A stretch of 64,000 nt of DNA from Setoptus koraiensis (Eukaryota > Arthropoda), in NCBI GenBank assembly GCA_048013815.1, contig CM106586.1, positions 1,984,001 through 2,048,000 of the forward strand. The letters run 5' to 3'. The notes under the pieces were generated by a model. That model ran no database searches. It saw nothing but the letters and a program-made list of their open reading frames with translations, and was not told the origin of the DNA. How positions within the stretch are numbered: position 1 is the stretch's first letter; the number at the start of each line of letters is the position of its first letter. Of the stretch, positions 1 through 11,100 are shown in pieces. Position numbers and translations under genes: made by a program.

Positions 1-1
1 C

Positions 2-3000
2 GCCACAGGCTCACTAGATGGCGATCTACTGAATGCACAAAATGCGGCGGCTTACACAAACTACAGACCAATTCAACAAGATGTTGTTTCCGGTGAGTTT
101 GGAGGAGAGCTAGCAGCAAACCGATTCGAGTCACAAACAGCATCTAGTGCACATGACAGCAGTGGCGCATTTTCACCAAATTTTCATGTCGGATTATCGT
201 TGGATCGAGCTACACGACCCCGAGCCAGTTTCATGAGCGCTCCAGAATTAGAATTTATGAGTTCTGTGTCGCAGCAAGAACAAATGGGCAACAACTTAGA
301 GGGAGCTACTGGTGCACGAGAGACACTTTCACAACCTTTCGCCACTGAACATTTTGCAGCAATCAACAAGTTTGACAAGCTGAACGATGCTGACAAGATG
401 AGCGATCTAGCTGGGTCTGCATTTTCATTTGGTCACGAGGCACAACTCAATGCCATGCCATCCATGGCCGTAGATTATCAACAACAGCAGCAGATGCAGC
501 AAAATGAGTATCTCAATGGTGGCTATTGGCCAACAATTGATGGCAAGTCGTTTGAAGAACAGCAGCCATCTACAGTGAGAGAATTGAATCTAGCTAATTT
601 GAAACAGATACAAAACACAGAAACAGTCGCGATACTAGCAGCGCCGCAAAGTACCCCTATCGGGCAACCAACTGGCAGTATGCAAATACCGTTAGATGGA
701 AAAGATGAGCAAACACAATTGTCATCTCAACCTATTCCAACAAACCTGTCACCTCTGACTGCTGCCAGTCAGACGGTCAGTATTGATGCATCGAAGGAGT
801 CGCAAAGTGCCGATAATATGATCGCTTCATCTGTGTCAGCTTCGACTGACTTGCCACAACCAACAGTTGCTAGTGCATCAGTAGCTACAACAGCTACTTC
901 AGCTGCCGAAAACTCGTCGAATGCAGTAGCTTCGAATGATGTCCGAGCGGCAACATCCGGGCCCAGCATTGTTGCAAGTGGCAACAGTAGTGCAATAAGT
1001 GCGACAAATGAACTTTCAACTATTGCGCAATCATCGACAGCTAACGACATCACGAATCCTTCCTCAATTGTTGACAGTTCAGCAACACTCCTGAAGGAGC
1101 GGATAGTTGATCCGTTGACAACTGTGGAAAAAGGTATCCTAGACAGCGTTTCGAATGCCTTCCAAATACTTGGCTCAACTGCTCAAACAGTGACTAGTGA
1201 AGCATCAACTGCATCAGTAGTGACTGACAATGTTGCCAATAGCCAATCTAGTAGTTCCAGATCAGGCCTAGAAGTATCACAGACTTCCAATACAAATGGT
1301 GCGACTGCATCAGTCGAAGTGACTTCCGGTGGCAACTCGAATACGACAGTAAGCTCAATTGTTGCTGATGAAACAATTTCTCAAACTAATTCGAGCCAAT
1401 CATCAGTTTCAACCAGCGACACGAGTGATGTAACCAGATCTTCCGTTTCTACGTCTTCGTCGGCAACCGTTGACAATGGCCAGACGCAAAATACTTCGGA
1501 GAGTGCTTCATCGGCCACAACGACGGCTTCCTCAGCGAGCTCGTCAGCAGTCGCAAGCAACACTGACCAGTTGATAGGCGATAGCAGAAGCGCACTGCCA
1601 GATTCTGTTCCAGCGAGTAATCAACAACTTTCGATGAAAAATCAATCTTCGCAGGCATTGAATGAGAACGTGCAAACTGACCAGAAGCAATTATCTCAAA
1701 CAATCGTTACCAGTGGCAATCCATCTGTGAATACTGGCAGCAATCAACTAAAAATAGATGCAAACTCTCAGGCTCTTGCCGAGAGCATTGGATTGAGCTC
1801 CACTGGAACGTTGTCACCTGCAAAAGTCGTTGATTCGAACAATTTTGCTCAAACGTCTTCTATAAGCCCCTCGATAGGTAACACAGACATAGAATCCAGC
1901 TCTGATGAAAATGCACAGAGCAAAATCAATGAATTGCAGCCCGTTGATCAGGTTGCTGGTCAACAAGACATGTCGGGATTTTTTCAAAAAGGTCTTCAAC
2001 TGCCCGACAACCCATACATTGATCAGTACCCTCAGTTTGATGCTTATGGCAACAATTTGGCTGGTTTTATGTCAGCACAAGGCCAGTCGAGAGCTTCGGC
2101 GATAGACGCCCCCGAAAACAGTTTGCCAAGTGGTTTCACGCCGGTTCAATCGCTAAGCTCTTCGGGTGGCTCGAATATTGCATCTAGCAACTCTGAATTG
2201 GTTAGAGAAGAGAATGAATTGCAGCTCGGCAACAAGTTTGTTCGTGAGCAAGATATTCAAGCTCTGCCTCAAATGGATAGACGATTTCTCTACAATCCTT
2301 ACATGAATATCGCAACAAGCCCATTTATGAGTCAACAATTTGAGACTTTTAGTAACAATCTAGTGGGAGCCAACGCAGCACCTTCATCGGCCGCATTTCA
2401 GGATGATTATCCGCCAAGTTCATCAACTCCCGCAATTGCTTCATCGGCTGCCACGACAGGTTTCTCTGAAACCTCATCAGAAGTAGGAAGCAACACTGAC
2501 CAATCGATAGGCGACAGCGGGAGTGAGTTTTCAGTCACGGCTAACCAATTGGCAATGAAGAGTTCATCTGCGAGCAGATCAGAGGAGGAGAACATTTCTC
2601 TTCAAACTGATCAAAGGCAAATTTCTCCAATTGACACCGCTGCCTATCCAACTATGGATACTGTCAGTAATCAATTGAAAAACGATGCAGACTCTCAGCA
2701 TATTGCCAGCAGCACCGAATTGACATCGACAGATATGCTGTCACTTGCAAAGGCCAATGAATTAGATGGTTCTGCTCAAGCGCCTTCGCCAAGCTCCTCA
2801 TTGGGTAGCTCAGACGATGCGTCTGTCTCTAACGATATTTCGAGTGGAACAACCAATGACTTTCAGTTCGCCGACCAGATTGCTGGTCAGCAAGACACTT
2901 CCGGTTTTCCTCTTCTCTATCCACAAATACCATACAATCCATACATGAATGGTTATCCCGAATATCCTATGTTCCATGCTTATGGCAACAACTTCGCTGG

Positions 3001-5185
3001 ACTCATACCAGCAGAAGATGAGCTTAGAACATCGACGAACATTGAGACCCCAGAAATAGTCGCATCTGCGAGCCAGGCAACTATTCCAGCTCTAAGCTTA
3101 TCTGGTATCTCAGACACCGCTAGCTTGAAAATTGATACAGGCTCTCGGGCTCTTGTCACCGGGCCAAGCTCGACTGGTATTTTGTCAACAGTTAAAGGCA
3201 ACAATTTGGCTCAATCGTCCTCATTGAGCTCCTCATTGGGTAGATCAGATCTTGCATCCAGTGCCACTAACATTCCAAGAACAACTACCGATGAATCGCA
3301 GCTTGCCAACGAAATTGTTGGTCAGCAGGTCACTTCCGGTTTTCCTCTTTTCTATCCACAAATACCATACAATCCATACATGACTCAGTATCCCGATTAT
3401 CCTCAGTTTGGTGCTGCCGGCGACAATTTGGCTCAATTCACTGCACCAGAGAATGAGCTGAGAACATCGACGAATATTGGGGCGCAAGAAAGAGTCTTAC
3501 ATGCGAGTCAGGCAACTATTCCAGCTCTAAGCTTAGCTGGTAGCTCAGAGGCTGCATCTACCACCGCTAGTTCGGAAATTGATGCAGACTCTCAGGTTCT
3601 TGCCAAGGGCACCGGATCAAGCTTGGCTGGTATGTTGTCACCAGAGAAGGTCGAAAAATTGGATAGTTTTGCTCAAGCGCCTTCTATACAGTCTTCAATA
3701 GGTAACTTTGAAGTCGCATACAACGCCGATGACATTACGCAGAGAGAAATCGACGAGTTGCCGCTCATAAATAAGATTGTGCAGCAGGACATTTCAGGTT
3801 TTTCCCCGAGAGTTCCTCAGTTGCCTTACAATCAATACCTGACTCAGTATCCAGAATATCCCATGTTTCATGCTTATGGCAACAATTTAGCTGAGTTCAT
3901 GTCTGCAGAGGAACAGTTGAGAGCATCGACAAACATTGGGATCCCAGAACGAATTGCATCCGCAAGTTATGCAACAATTCCATCTTTAAGCTTACCAGAT
4001 AGCCCAGAGGTTGAATCCAAGTTGAAAATAGATTCAGACTCTAAGGCTCTTGTTGAGAGCACTGGGTTGAGCTCGATGTTGTCACCAGAAAAGGTCGACA
4101 GACCGACTGTTTCCCTGAAGTCGTCATTGGGCAGTTCAGACGTAGCATCTATCACCACTGACAGCTCTGGCGGAGAAACCAATGAAATGCAGATCAGCAA
4201 CCAGATTGTCGATCAGCAAGATATATCCGGTTTTCCTCCGTTCGATCCGCGAATGCCATACAATCAATTCATGACTCAGTATCCTGAGTATCCCATGTTT
4301 CATGCTTATGGCGATAATTTCGCTGGATTTGTGTCCAAAGAGGAAGAGCTGAAAGCATCGATGAACGCTGAGGCCCGTGGAGGAATTGTATCGGTTGCTC
4401 CAACTTCGATCATATCAGGCAGCTCAGATGATATATCTAGCGCTGCTAAGTTGACGACCGAAAATAAGATGTCTCAAGACAGATTAACTCTTCCCCAGAT
4501 AGATTCACAGTTGCCTTTCAATCCGTATATTCCATATATTAATGATGTCAATCTTTGGCCCGGTGCTGCCCGAGACGCAAACTATCTAGTTCGCCCAGAA
4601 GCTACTATGACGGATCAAGTCATGAATGTTTCTAAAACAGTCTCATCCGGAGATCAGTTGAGAACTTCAGCGGATTCAGATACGTCTGCGAGTTCCACGA
4701 TGGCCATGTCCGCCCCAGAACTTCGACCTAAGGCTGATATCTCAAGAGTACAGGCTATTGATATGATTCGAGGCGAACAACAAGGCTCATTGGGGGCTTC
4801 TGAGATGGATAGTGTCAATGATCAATTGAAAATTGATTCAACTCTCCAAAATCAGCAATTTCTTCCTGCCCAGGGCATTGGTTACTCACCTTACATCCCG
4901 CCATCACCGATGGAACAATCAGATGTAGCAGCTGGCCTCGTGCGAGCATCGTTATCGAGTTCCTCGACAGGTAGCTCGGATGTTGTGTCCAGTAGCAGCC
5001 AAGCTGTGGCAAACGCGAATGACTTGCAGCCAATGAACATTTTAAATTCCCCTACATTGAATCCGCGAATGCCATATAATCCATACGACTATTTTAATCC
5101 TCAGCTCAACAATTACGCGCCATCTTTCTCTGATATCCCGAATATCCTATGTTCCACGCCTATGGCGAAAATATGGCTGGATTAA
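2..5185 (+). CDS. Giant Ser/Ala-rich tandem-repeat structural protein, 5' part (open at the window edge)
   Basis: The frame is open from base 2, so the true start lies outside the window. About 1,720 residues are visible, dominated by Ser, Ala, Thr, Asn and Gln. From about base 2000 a degenerate module of roughly 140-170 residues repeats; its core is PYNPYMTQYP followed by EYPMFHAYGNN and then an acidic SAEEELRAST-like segment, separated by Ser-rich linkers containing LSSSLGSSDVAS. I count about nine cores here. No catalytic domain, membrane segment or cysteine is visible apart from the out-of-frame last residues. The final ~17 codons (after base 5132) read out of phase with the repeat; the continuing repeat is in the next frame, so this and the following entry are probably one gene. 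Low complexity, no introns and Tyr/Pro motifs suggest a secreted fibre, cuticle or adhesive protein, but no family was recognised with certainty. Confidence 0.75.
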   Translation, partial: ATGSLDGDLLNAQNAAAYTNYRPIQQDVVSGEFGGELAANRFESQTASSAHDSSGAFSPNFHVGLSLDRATRPRASFMSAPELEFMSSVSQQEQMGNNLEGATGARETLSQPFATEHFAAINKFDKLNDADKMSDLAGSAFSFGHEAQLNAMPSMAVDYQQQQQMQQNEYLNGGYWPTIDGKSFEEQQPSTVRELNLANLKQIQNTETVAILAAPQSTPIGQPTGSMQIPLDGKDEQTQLSSQPIPTNLSPLTAASQTVSIDASKESQSADNMIASSVSASTDLPQPTVASASVATTATSAAENSSNAVASNDVRAATSGPSIVASGNSSAISATNELSTIAQSSTANDITNPSSIVDSSATLLKERIVDPLTTVEKGILDSVSNAFQILGSTAQTVTSEASTASVVTDNVANSQSSSSRSGLEVSQTSNTNGATASVEVTSGGNSNTTVSSIVADETISQTNSSQSSVSTSDTSDVTRSSVSTSSSATVDNGQTQNTSESASSATTTASSASSSAVASNTDQLIGDSRSALPDSVPASNQQLSMKNQSSQALNENVQTDQKQLSQTIVTSGNPSVNTGSNQLKIDANSQALAESIGLSSTGTLSPAKVVDSNNFAQTSSISPSIGNTDIESSSDENAQSKINELQPVDQVAGQQDMSGFFQKGLQLPDNPYIDQYPQFDAYGNNLAGFMSAQGQSRASAIDAPENSLPSGFTPVQSLSSSGGSNIASSNSELVREENELQLGNKFVREQDIQALPQMDRRFLYNPYMNIATSPFMSQQFETFSNNLVGANAAPSSAAFQDDYPPSSSTPAIASSAATTGFSETSSEVGSNTDQSIGDSGSEFSVTANQLAMKSSSASRSEEENISLQTDQRQISPIDTAAYPTMDTVSNQLKNDADSQHIASSTELTSTDMLSLAKANELDGSAQAPSPSSSLGSSDDASVSNDISSGTTNDFQFADQIAGQQDTSGFPLLYPQIPYNPYMNGYPEYPMFHAYGNNFAGLIPAEDELRTSTNIETPEIVASASQATIPALSLSGISDTASLKIDTGSRALVTGPSSTGILSTVKGNNLAQSSSLSSSLGRSDLASSATNIPRTTTDESQLANEIVGQQVTSGFPLFYPQIPYNPYMTQYPDYPQFGAAGDNLAQFTAPENELRTSTNIGAQERVLHASQATIPALSLAGSSEAASTTASSEIDADSQVLAKGTGSSLAGMLSPEKVEKLDSFAQAPSIQSSIGNFEVAYNADDITQREIDELPLINKIVQQDISGFSPRVPQLPYNQYLTQYPEYPMFHAYGNNLAEFMSAEEQLRASTNIGIPERIASASYATIPSLSLPDSPEVESKLKIDSDSKALVESTGLSSMLSPEKVDRPTVSLKSSLGSSDVASITTDSSGGETNEMQISNQIVDQQDISGFPPFDPRMPYNQFMTQYPEYPMFHAYGDNFAGFVSKEEELKASMNAEARGGIVSVAPTSIISGSSDDISSAAKLTTENKMSQDRLTLPQIDSQLPFNPYIPYINDVNLWPGAARDANYLVRPEATMTDQVMNVSKTVSSGDQLRTSADSDTSASSTMAMSAPELRPKADISRVQAIDMIRGEQQGSLGASEMDSVNDQLKIDSTLQNQQFLPAQGIGYSPYIPPSPMEQSDVAAGLVRASLSSSSTGSSDVVSSSSQAVANANDLQPMNILNSPTLNPRMPYNPYDYFNPQLNNYAPSFSDIPNILCSTPMAKIWLD
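3787..4529 (+). repeat. Near-identical internal duplication, copy 1 (partner 7158-7900)
   Basis: About 740 bp beginning GGACATTTCAGG match 7158-7900 at an offset of 3371 with only a few visible substitutions (for example ATGGCAAC versus ATAGCAAC). The other repeats of the gene are far more diverged. The copies part at 4530 because copy 2 carries about 20 extra bases, then align again for several hundred bases. Confidence 0.9.
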
Positions 5186-8100
5186 CCACAGCAGAGCAGG
5201 AGATGATAGCTCCGGCGAGCATTGAAGCCTCGAAAAGCAGCCCCTTTGCTGGTTATGCATCAGTTCCATCTCTAAGCCCATCAGGTAGCTCAAATGTCGC
5301 ATCTGTCACCACTGGCATTGCACTGTCGAAAGCATCCTCAAATATTCCAGCTGATACGAAGCGTGCATCGAATAACGATCTGTTATTTGAGACTCGCAAG
5401 CCGATTGAGACAGAACTGGGTAGCTCTATACCGAGCTCTCCCCAAATGTTTGATTCCAACGGTAGATATTTGCCTACATTTGATCCATGGTTGCAATCAC
5501 GGCCAGTTATAGAGCCACCAATCTTTTACAGTGATAAAAGAATGGCCTATGCACCTATTTTGACTTCAAATCCAATCGACCGGGATGCAGTCAGCCTGTC
5601 ACACTCCCTGCCCGAACTTATTCCGGTTGTGCCCATCAGTGTGCCATCAGCAACAGGTACCGCTGTTGCTTCCTCAGACTCTAATGGACAATCAAGAATC
5701 GAAGGTGATCTGGCGATACGTAGCGATTCACTGGCTGAGACACGACCGTTACGTGCTGCGGCCCCATCGATCACATCAGCCTCCCCAGGTTGGTCAGCGG
5801 CAACCACGCCAATTCCGTCTGCAATCACAACAGCAGTTGACGGCAACATTGACCAATTGATGGGCGACAGCATTAGTGGACTTTCACAACTCTTTCCTGT
5901 AGGCGAACAACTTCCGATGACAAGTCTAACCTCACAGGTTCTAAATGGCATATCACCTACTGATCAGAGGCAAGTATCTGCAACGGTGATCGATGGCTAT
6001 CCCCAAAATGATGTTGCAAATCAATTGAAAATTGATGTAGACTCTAAGGGGATTGTCCAGAACAACGGCTTGAGCCAGATCGACATGTCTCCTTCAAAAC
6101 TTGACAAATCGGCTGGTTTTTCTCAGAAGAATTCTCGAGGAAACTCCAACCTCTCAGCCAGCACTACTGAACTTGGAGCAGAAGTAACCAATGATTCACA
6201 GCTCGCTGACAAGGTTGATAGTAAACAAGAAATATCTGAATTTTTTCGGAGAGATACTCTATTGCCCTACAATCCATACATTATTCAGCAGCCTCAGTTT
6301 GATGTTTATAGCAACGATTTGGCCCGTTTTATGTCAGCACAAGACCAGTCAAGAGCTTCAACGATAAGCGCCTCCCAAGGAACGTCAGCTAGTGTCAAAC
6401 CGATCGCACCTATTAGGTCCTTAGGTATCTCGGATGTCGCATCTGGTAACACTGGCATCGTTAGAGCAGCGAATGAATTGCAGCTCGACAACCAGATTGC
6501 CGGTGAGCAAGACATTCGACCTTTTATTCCAATGGATCAACAATTTCCTTACAATCCATACATGAATATCCCAAATAGTCCCTTTATGCGTGATGTTGAT
6601 CGACAATTTGAGACTTTTAGCAACAATTTAGTCGGAGCCAACACAGAACCTTCTTCTGCAGCCTTCGAAAATAGTCAGTTGCAAAGTTCATCCAATTTAG
6701 CAAGGGCTTCATCGGCTGCCATGACAGATTTCTCTGTAACCTCTCCAGCGATTACGAGCAATGCTGCCGATTTTATTGGCAACAGTGAGAGCGGACTCTC
6801 TGATGTCGTTCCGGTCGAAAATGAACAATCGGCAACGAACAGTCTATCTGCGAAGAGATCCGATATTTTGAATCAAAAATATCAAAGTCAAATATCTCCA
6901 ATTGTCACCGATTCATCCTTGAATACTGTCGGTAATCAATTAGAAGTTGATAAAGACTCTCAGGCTTTTGCCATGAGTGCTGGATTGAGATACGCTGGAA
7001 CTTTGTCAGCTGCAAAAGTCAACGAAGCGGATGGCTTTGCTCAGAGGTCTTCACTGAGCTCCTCATTGGGTAGCTCAGACGTCGCACCTACCAACAATCA
7101 TATTCCATGGGGGCCAGCTAATGAATTGCAGCTCGCCGACAATATTGTCAATCTGCAGGACATTTCAGGTTTTTCCCCGAGAGTTCCTCAGTTGCCTTAC
7201 AATCAATACCTGACTCAGTATCCAGAATATCCCATGTTTCATGCTTATAGCAACAATTTAGCTGAGTTCATGTCTGCAGAGGAACAGTTGAGAGCATCGA
7301 CAAACATTGGGATCCCAGAACGAATTGCATCCGCAAGTTATGCAACAATTCCATCTTTAAGCTTACCAGATAGCCCAGAGGTTGAATCCAAGTTGAAAAT
7401 AGATTCAGACTCTAAGGCTCTTGTTGAGAGCACTGGGTTGAGCTCGATGTTGTCACCAGAAAAGGTCGACAGACCGACTGTTTCCCTGAAGTCGTCATTG
7501 GGCAGTTCAGACGTAGCATCTATCACCACTGACAGCTCTGGCGGAGAAACCAATGAAATGCAGATCAGCAACCAGATTGTCGATCAGCAAGATATATCCG
7601 GTTTTCCTCCGTTCGATCCGCGAATGCCATACAATCAATTCATGACTCAGTATCCTGAGTATCCCATGTTTCATGCTTATGGCGATAATTTCGCTGGATT
7701 TGTGTCCAAAGAGGAAGAGCTGAAAGCATCGATGAACGCTGAGGCCCGTGGAGGAATTGTATCGGTTGCTCCAACTTCGATCATATCAGGCAGCTCAGAT
7801 GATATATCTAGCGCTACTAAGTTGACGACCGAAAATATGATGTCTCAAGACAGATTAACTCTTCCCCAGATAGATTCACAGTTGCCTTTCAATCCGTATA
7901 TTTCGACCATCGCAAATAATCCATATATTAATGATGTCAATCTTTGGCCCGGTGCTGCCCGAGACGCAAACTATCTAGTTCGCCCAGAAGCTACTATGAC
8001 GGATCAAGTCATGAATGTTGCTAAAACAGTCTCATCCGAAGATCAGTTGAGAACTTCAGCGGGTTCAGATACGCTGGCGAGTTCCTCGGTGGCCATTCTC

Positions 8101-11100
8101 CAAAATCAGCAATTTCTTCCTGCCCAGGGCATTGGTTACTCACCTTACATCCCGCCATCACCGATGGAACAATCAGATGCAGCAGCTGGCCTCGTGCGAG
8201 CATCGTTATTGAGTTCCTCAACAGGTAACTCGGATGTTGCGTCCAGTAGCAGCCAAGCTGTGGCAAGCGCGAATGACTTGCAGCCAATGAACATTTTAGA
8301 TTCCCCTACATTTAATCCGCGAATGCCATATAATCCATACGACTATTTTAATCCTCAGCTCAACAATTACGCGCCATCTTTCTCTGATTCGAGTTTTGCA
8401 GAAGATCAGGTGAGAGGTTCAATTGAAACATCTTCGTTCGCAAACGAGCAATCCTCTCTCAATCGATTGAAAGTTGATACAGATTATCAGCCTGTTGCAC
8501 AGAATGTCGAATCGAGTTCACCCTCAATAGATAACAAATCTGCTGGTCTTGCTCCAGCGTCCTCTTCAATCTCCGAATTGGGTGGATCAAGCGTCGCATC
8601 CAGCAGTGCTGACATCGTTAGAGCAGCGAATGAATTGCAGCTCGACAACCAGATTGCCGGTGAGCAAGACATTCGACCTCTTATTCCAATGGATCAACAA
8701 TTTCCTTACAATCCATACATGAATATCCCAGATAGTCCCTTTATGCGTGACGTTGATCGACAATTTGAGACTTATAGCAACAACTTTGTCGGAGCTAATG
8801 CAGCATCTACGACCACCTTAGATGATGATCGGATGCAAATTTCATCAACTCCTGCAAGTGCTCCATCGCTTGTCTCAACAGGTTCCTCTTCAGCCTCATC
8901 AGTAGTTGGGAGAAATACTGACCAATGGATCGGTGACAGTGAGAGCGGACTCTCTGATGTCGTTCCTGTCAAAAATGAACAATTGGCAACGAACAGTCTA
9001 TCTGCAGAAAGATCAGCCATTTCACTTCAGACTGATCAGATGCAAATATCTCCAGTTTTGACTAATGGCCACACATCCTCTATCATTAATCTATTGAAAA
9101 ATGATGGAGACTCTCAGTTTGTTGGCATGGGCGCCCGATTGGGCTCGACTGGTTTGATATCGCCTGCAGTTGTCGACGAATCAATTGGTTCTGCCCAAGC
9201 GTCTTCTCTGGGCTCCTTAATGGGTAGCTCAGACGTTGCATCCAGTGCCACTGACATTCCACGAACAACAACTGATGAATCGCAGCTTGCCAACGAAATT
9301 GTTGGTCAGCACGACACTTCCGGTTTTCCTCTTTTCTATCCACAAATACCATACAATCCATACATGAATGGTTATCCCGAATATCCTATGTTTCATGCTT
9401 ATGGCAACAACTTCGCTGGACTCATACCAGCAGAAGATGAGCTTAGAACATCGACGAACATTGAGACCCCAGAAATAGTCTCATCTGCGAGCCAGGCAAC
9501 TATTCCAGCTCTAAGCTTATCTGGTAGCTCAGACACCGCTAGCTTGAAAATTGATGCAGGCTCTCGGGCTCTTGTCACCGGGCCAAGCTCGACTGGTATT
9601 TTGTCACCAGCTGAAGGCAGCAATTTGGCTCAATCGTCCTCATTGAGCTCCTCATTGGGTAGATCAGATCTTGCATCCAGTGCAACTGACATTCCAAGAA
9701 CAACTACCGATGAATCGCAGCTTGCCAACGAAATTGTTGGTCAGCAGGACACTTTCGGTTTTCCTCTTTTCTATCCACAAATACCATACAATCCATACGT
9801 GACTCAGTATCCCGATTATCCTCAGTTTGGTGCTTCTGGCGACAATTTGGCCCAATTCACTGCACCAGAGAATGAGCTGAGAACATCGACGAATATTGGG
9901 GCGCAAGAAAGAGTCTTACATGCGAGTCAGGCAACTGCTCCAACTCCTATTTTATCAGGTAGCTTAGAGCCTGGATCTAGCATTGCTAGATTGAAAAACG
10001 CTGCAGACTCTCAGGATATTGCCATGAGTACCGAATCGATATCCACCGGTATGCTATCACCTGCAAAGGCTGATAAGGCTCTTGCTGCAAACTCCCAGGC
10101 TCTTGACATGGTTGTCGGCTTGAGCTCGAATGATCTTGCTCAAGTGCTTCCACTGAGCTCCTCTTTGGGCAGCTCAGACGTTGCGTCTGTCTCTAACGAT
10201 ATTTCGAGTGGAACAACCAATGACTTTCAGTTCGCCGACCAGATTGCTGGTCAGCAAGACACTTCCGGTTTTCCTCTTTTCTATCCACAAATACCTTACA
10301 ATCCATACATGACTCAGTATCCCGATTATCCTCAGTTTGGTGCTTCTGGCGACAATTTGGCTCAATTCACAGCACCAGAAAATGAGCTGAGAACATCGAC
10401 GAAATTTGAGGCCCCAGGAATAGTCTTATCTGCGAGTCAGGCAACTGTTCCTGCTCTAAGTTCATCTGGTAGCTCAGAGGCTGTATCCAGCGCCTCCAGT
10501 TCGAAAATTGATGCAGACTCTCAGGTTCTTGCCAAGGGCACCGGATCAAGCTTGGCTGGTACGTTTCAGATAGATGCAGACTCCGAGATTCTCGCTAAGA
10601 CTGGATCCAGCTTGAATGTTTTGTCGTTACCAGCGAACATCGTAAAATCGGCTGGTTTCGCTCGAGCGTCTTCTCTGAGCTCCTCATCTGGTAGCTCAGA
10701 CGTTGCAGCCTTCACAACTGACATTTCGGGTAATTCCAATGAATTGCGGATTTCTGAACAGATTGCTGATCGGGACACTTCAGGTTTTGCTCCTTTACAC
10801 CCACGAATTCCATACAATCCATTCGATAATTTTTATCCTCAGCCCAGCAATTACGCGCCCTCTTTCGCTGATTCGAGTTTTGCAGAAGATCAGCTGAGAC
10901 GTTCAGCACAAACATCTCCATTCGGAGACGAGCAATCCTCTCTCAAAAGTGTCAAGAATCATTTGAAAGTTGATGCAGATTATCAGCCTGTTGCACAGAA
11001 TGTCGGATTGAGCTTCACTAGAGCATTGTCACCTGCGAAATTCATGGAATCAAATGATTTTGCTCAAGCATCTTCGTCAATCTCCGCATTAGATAGCTCA

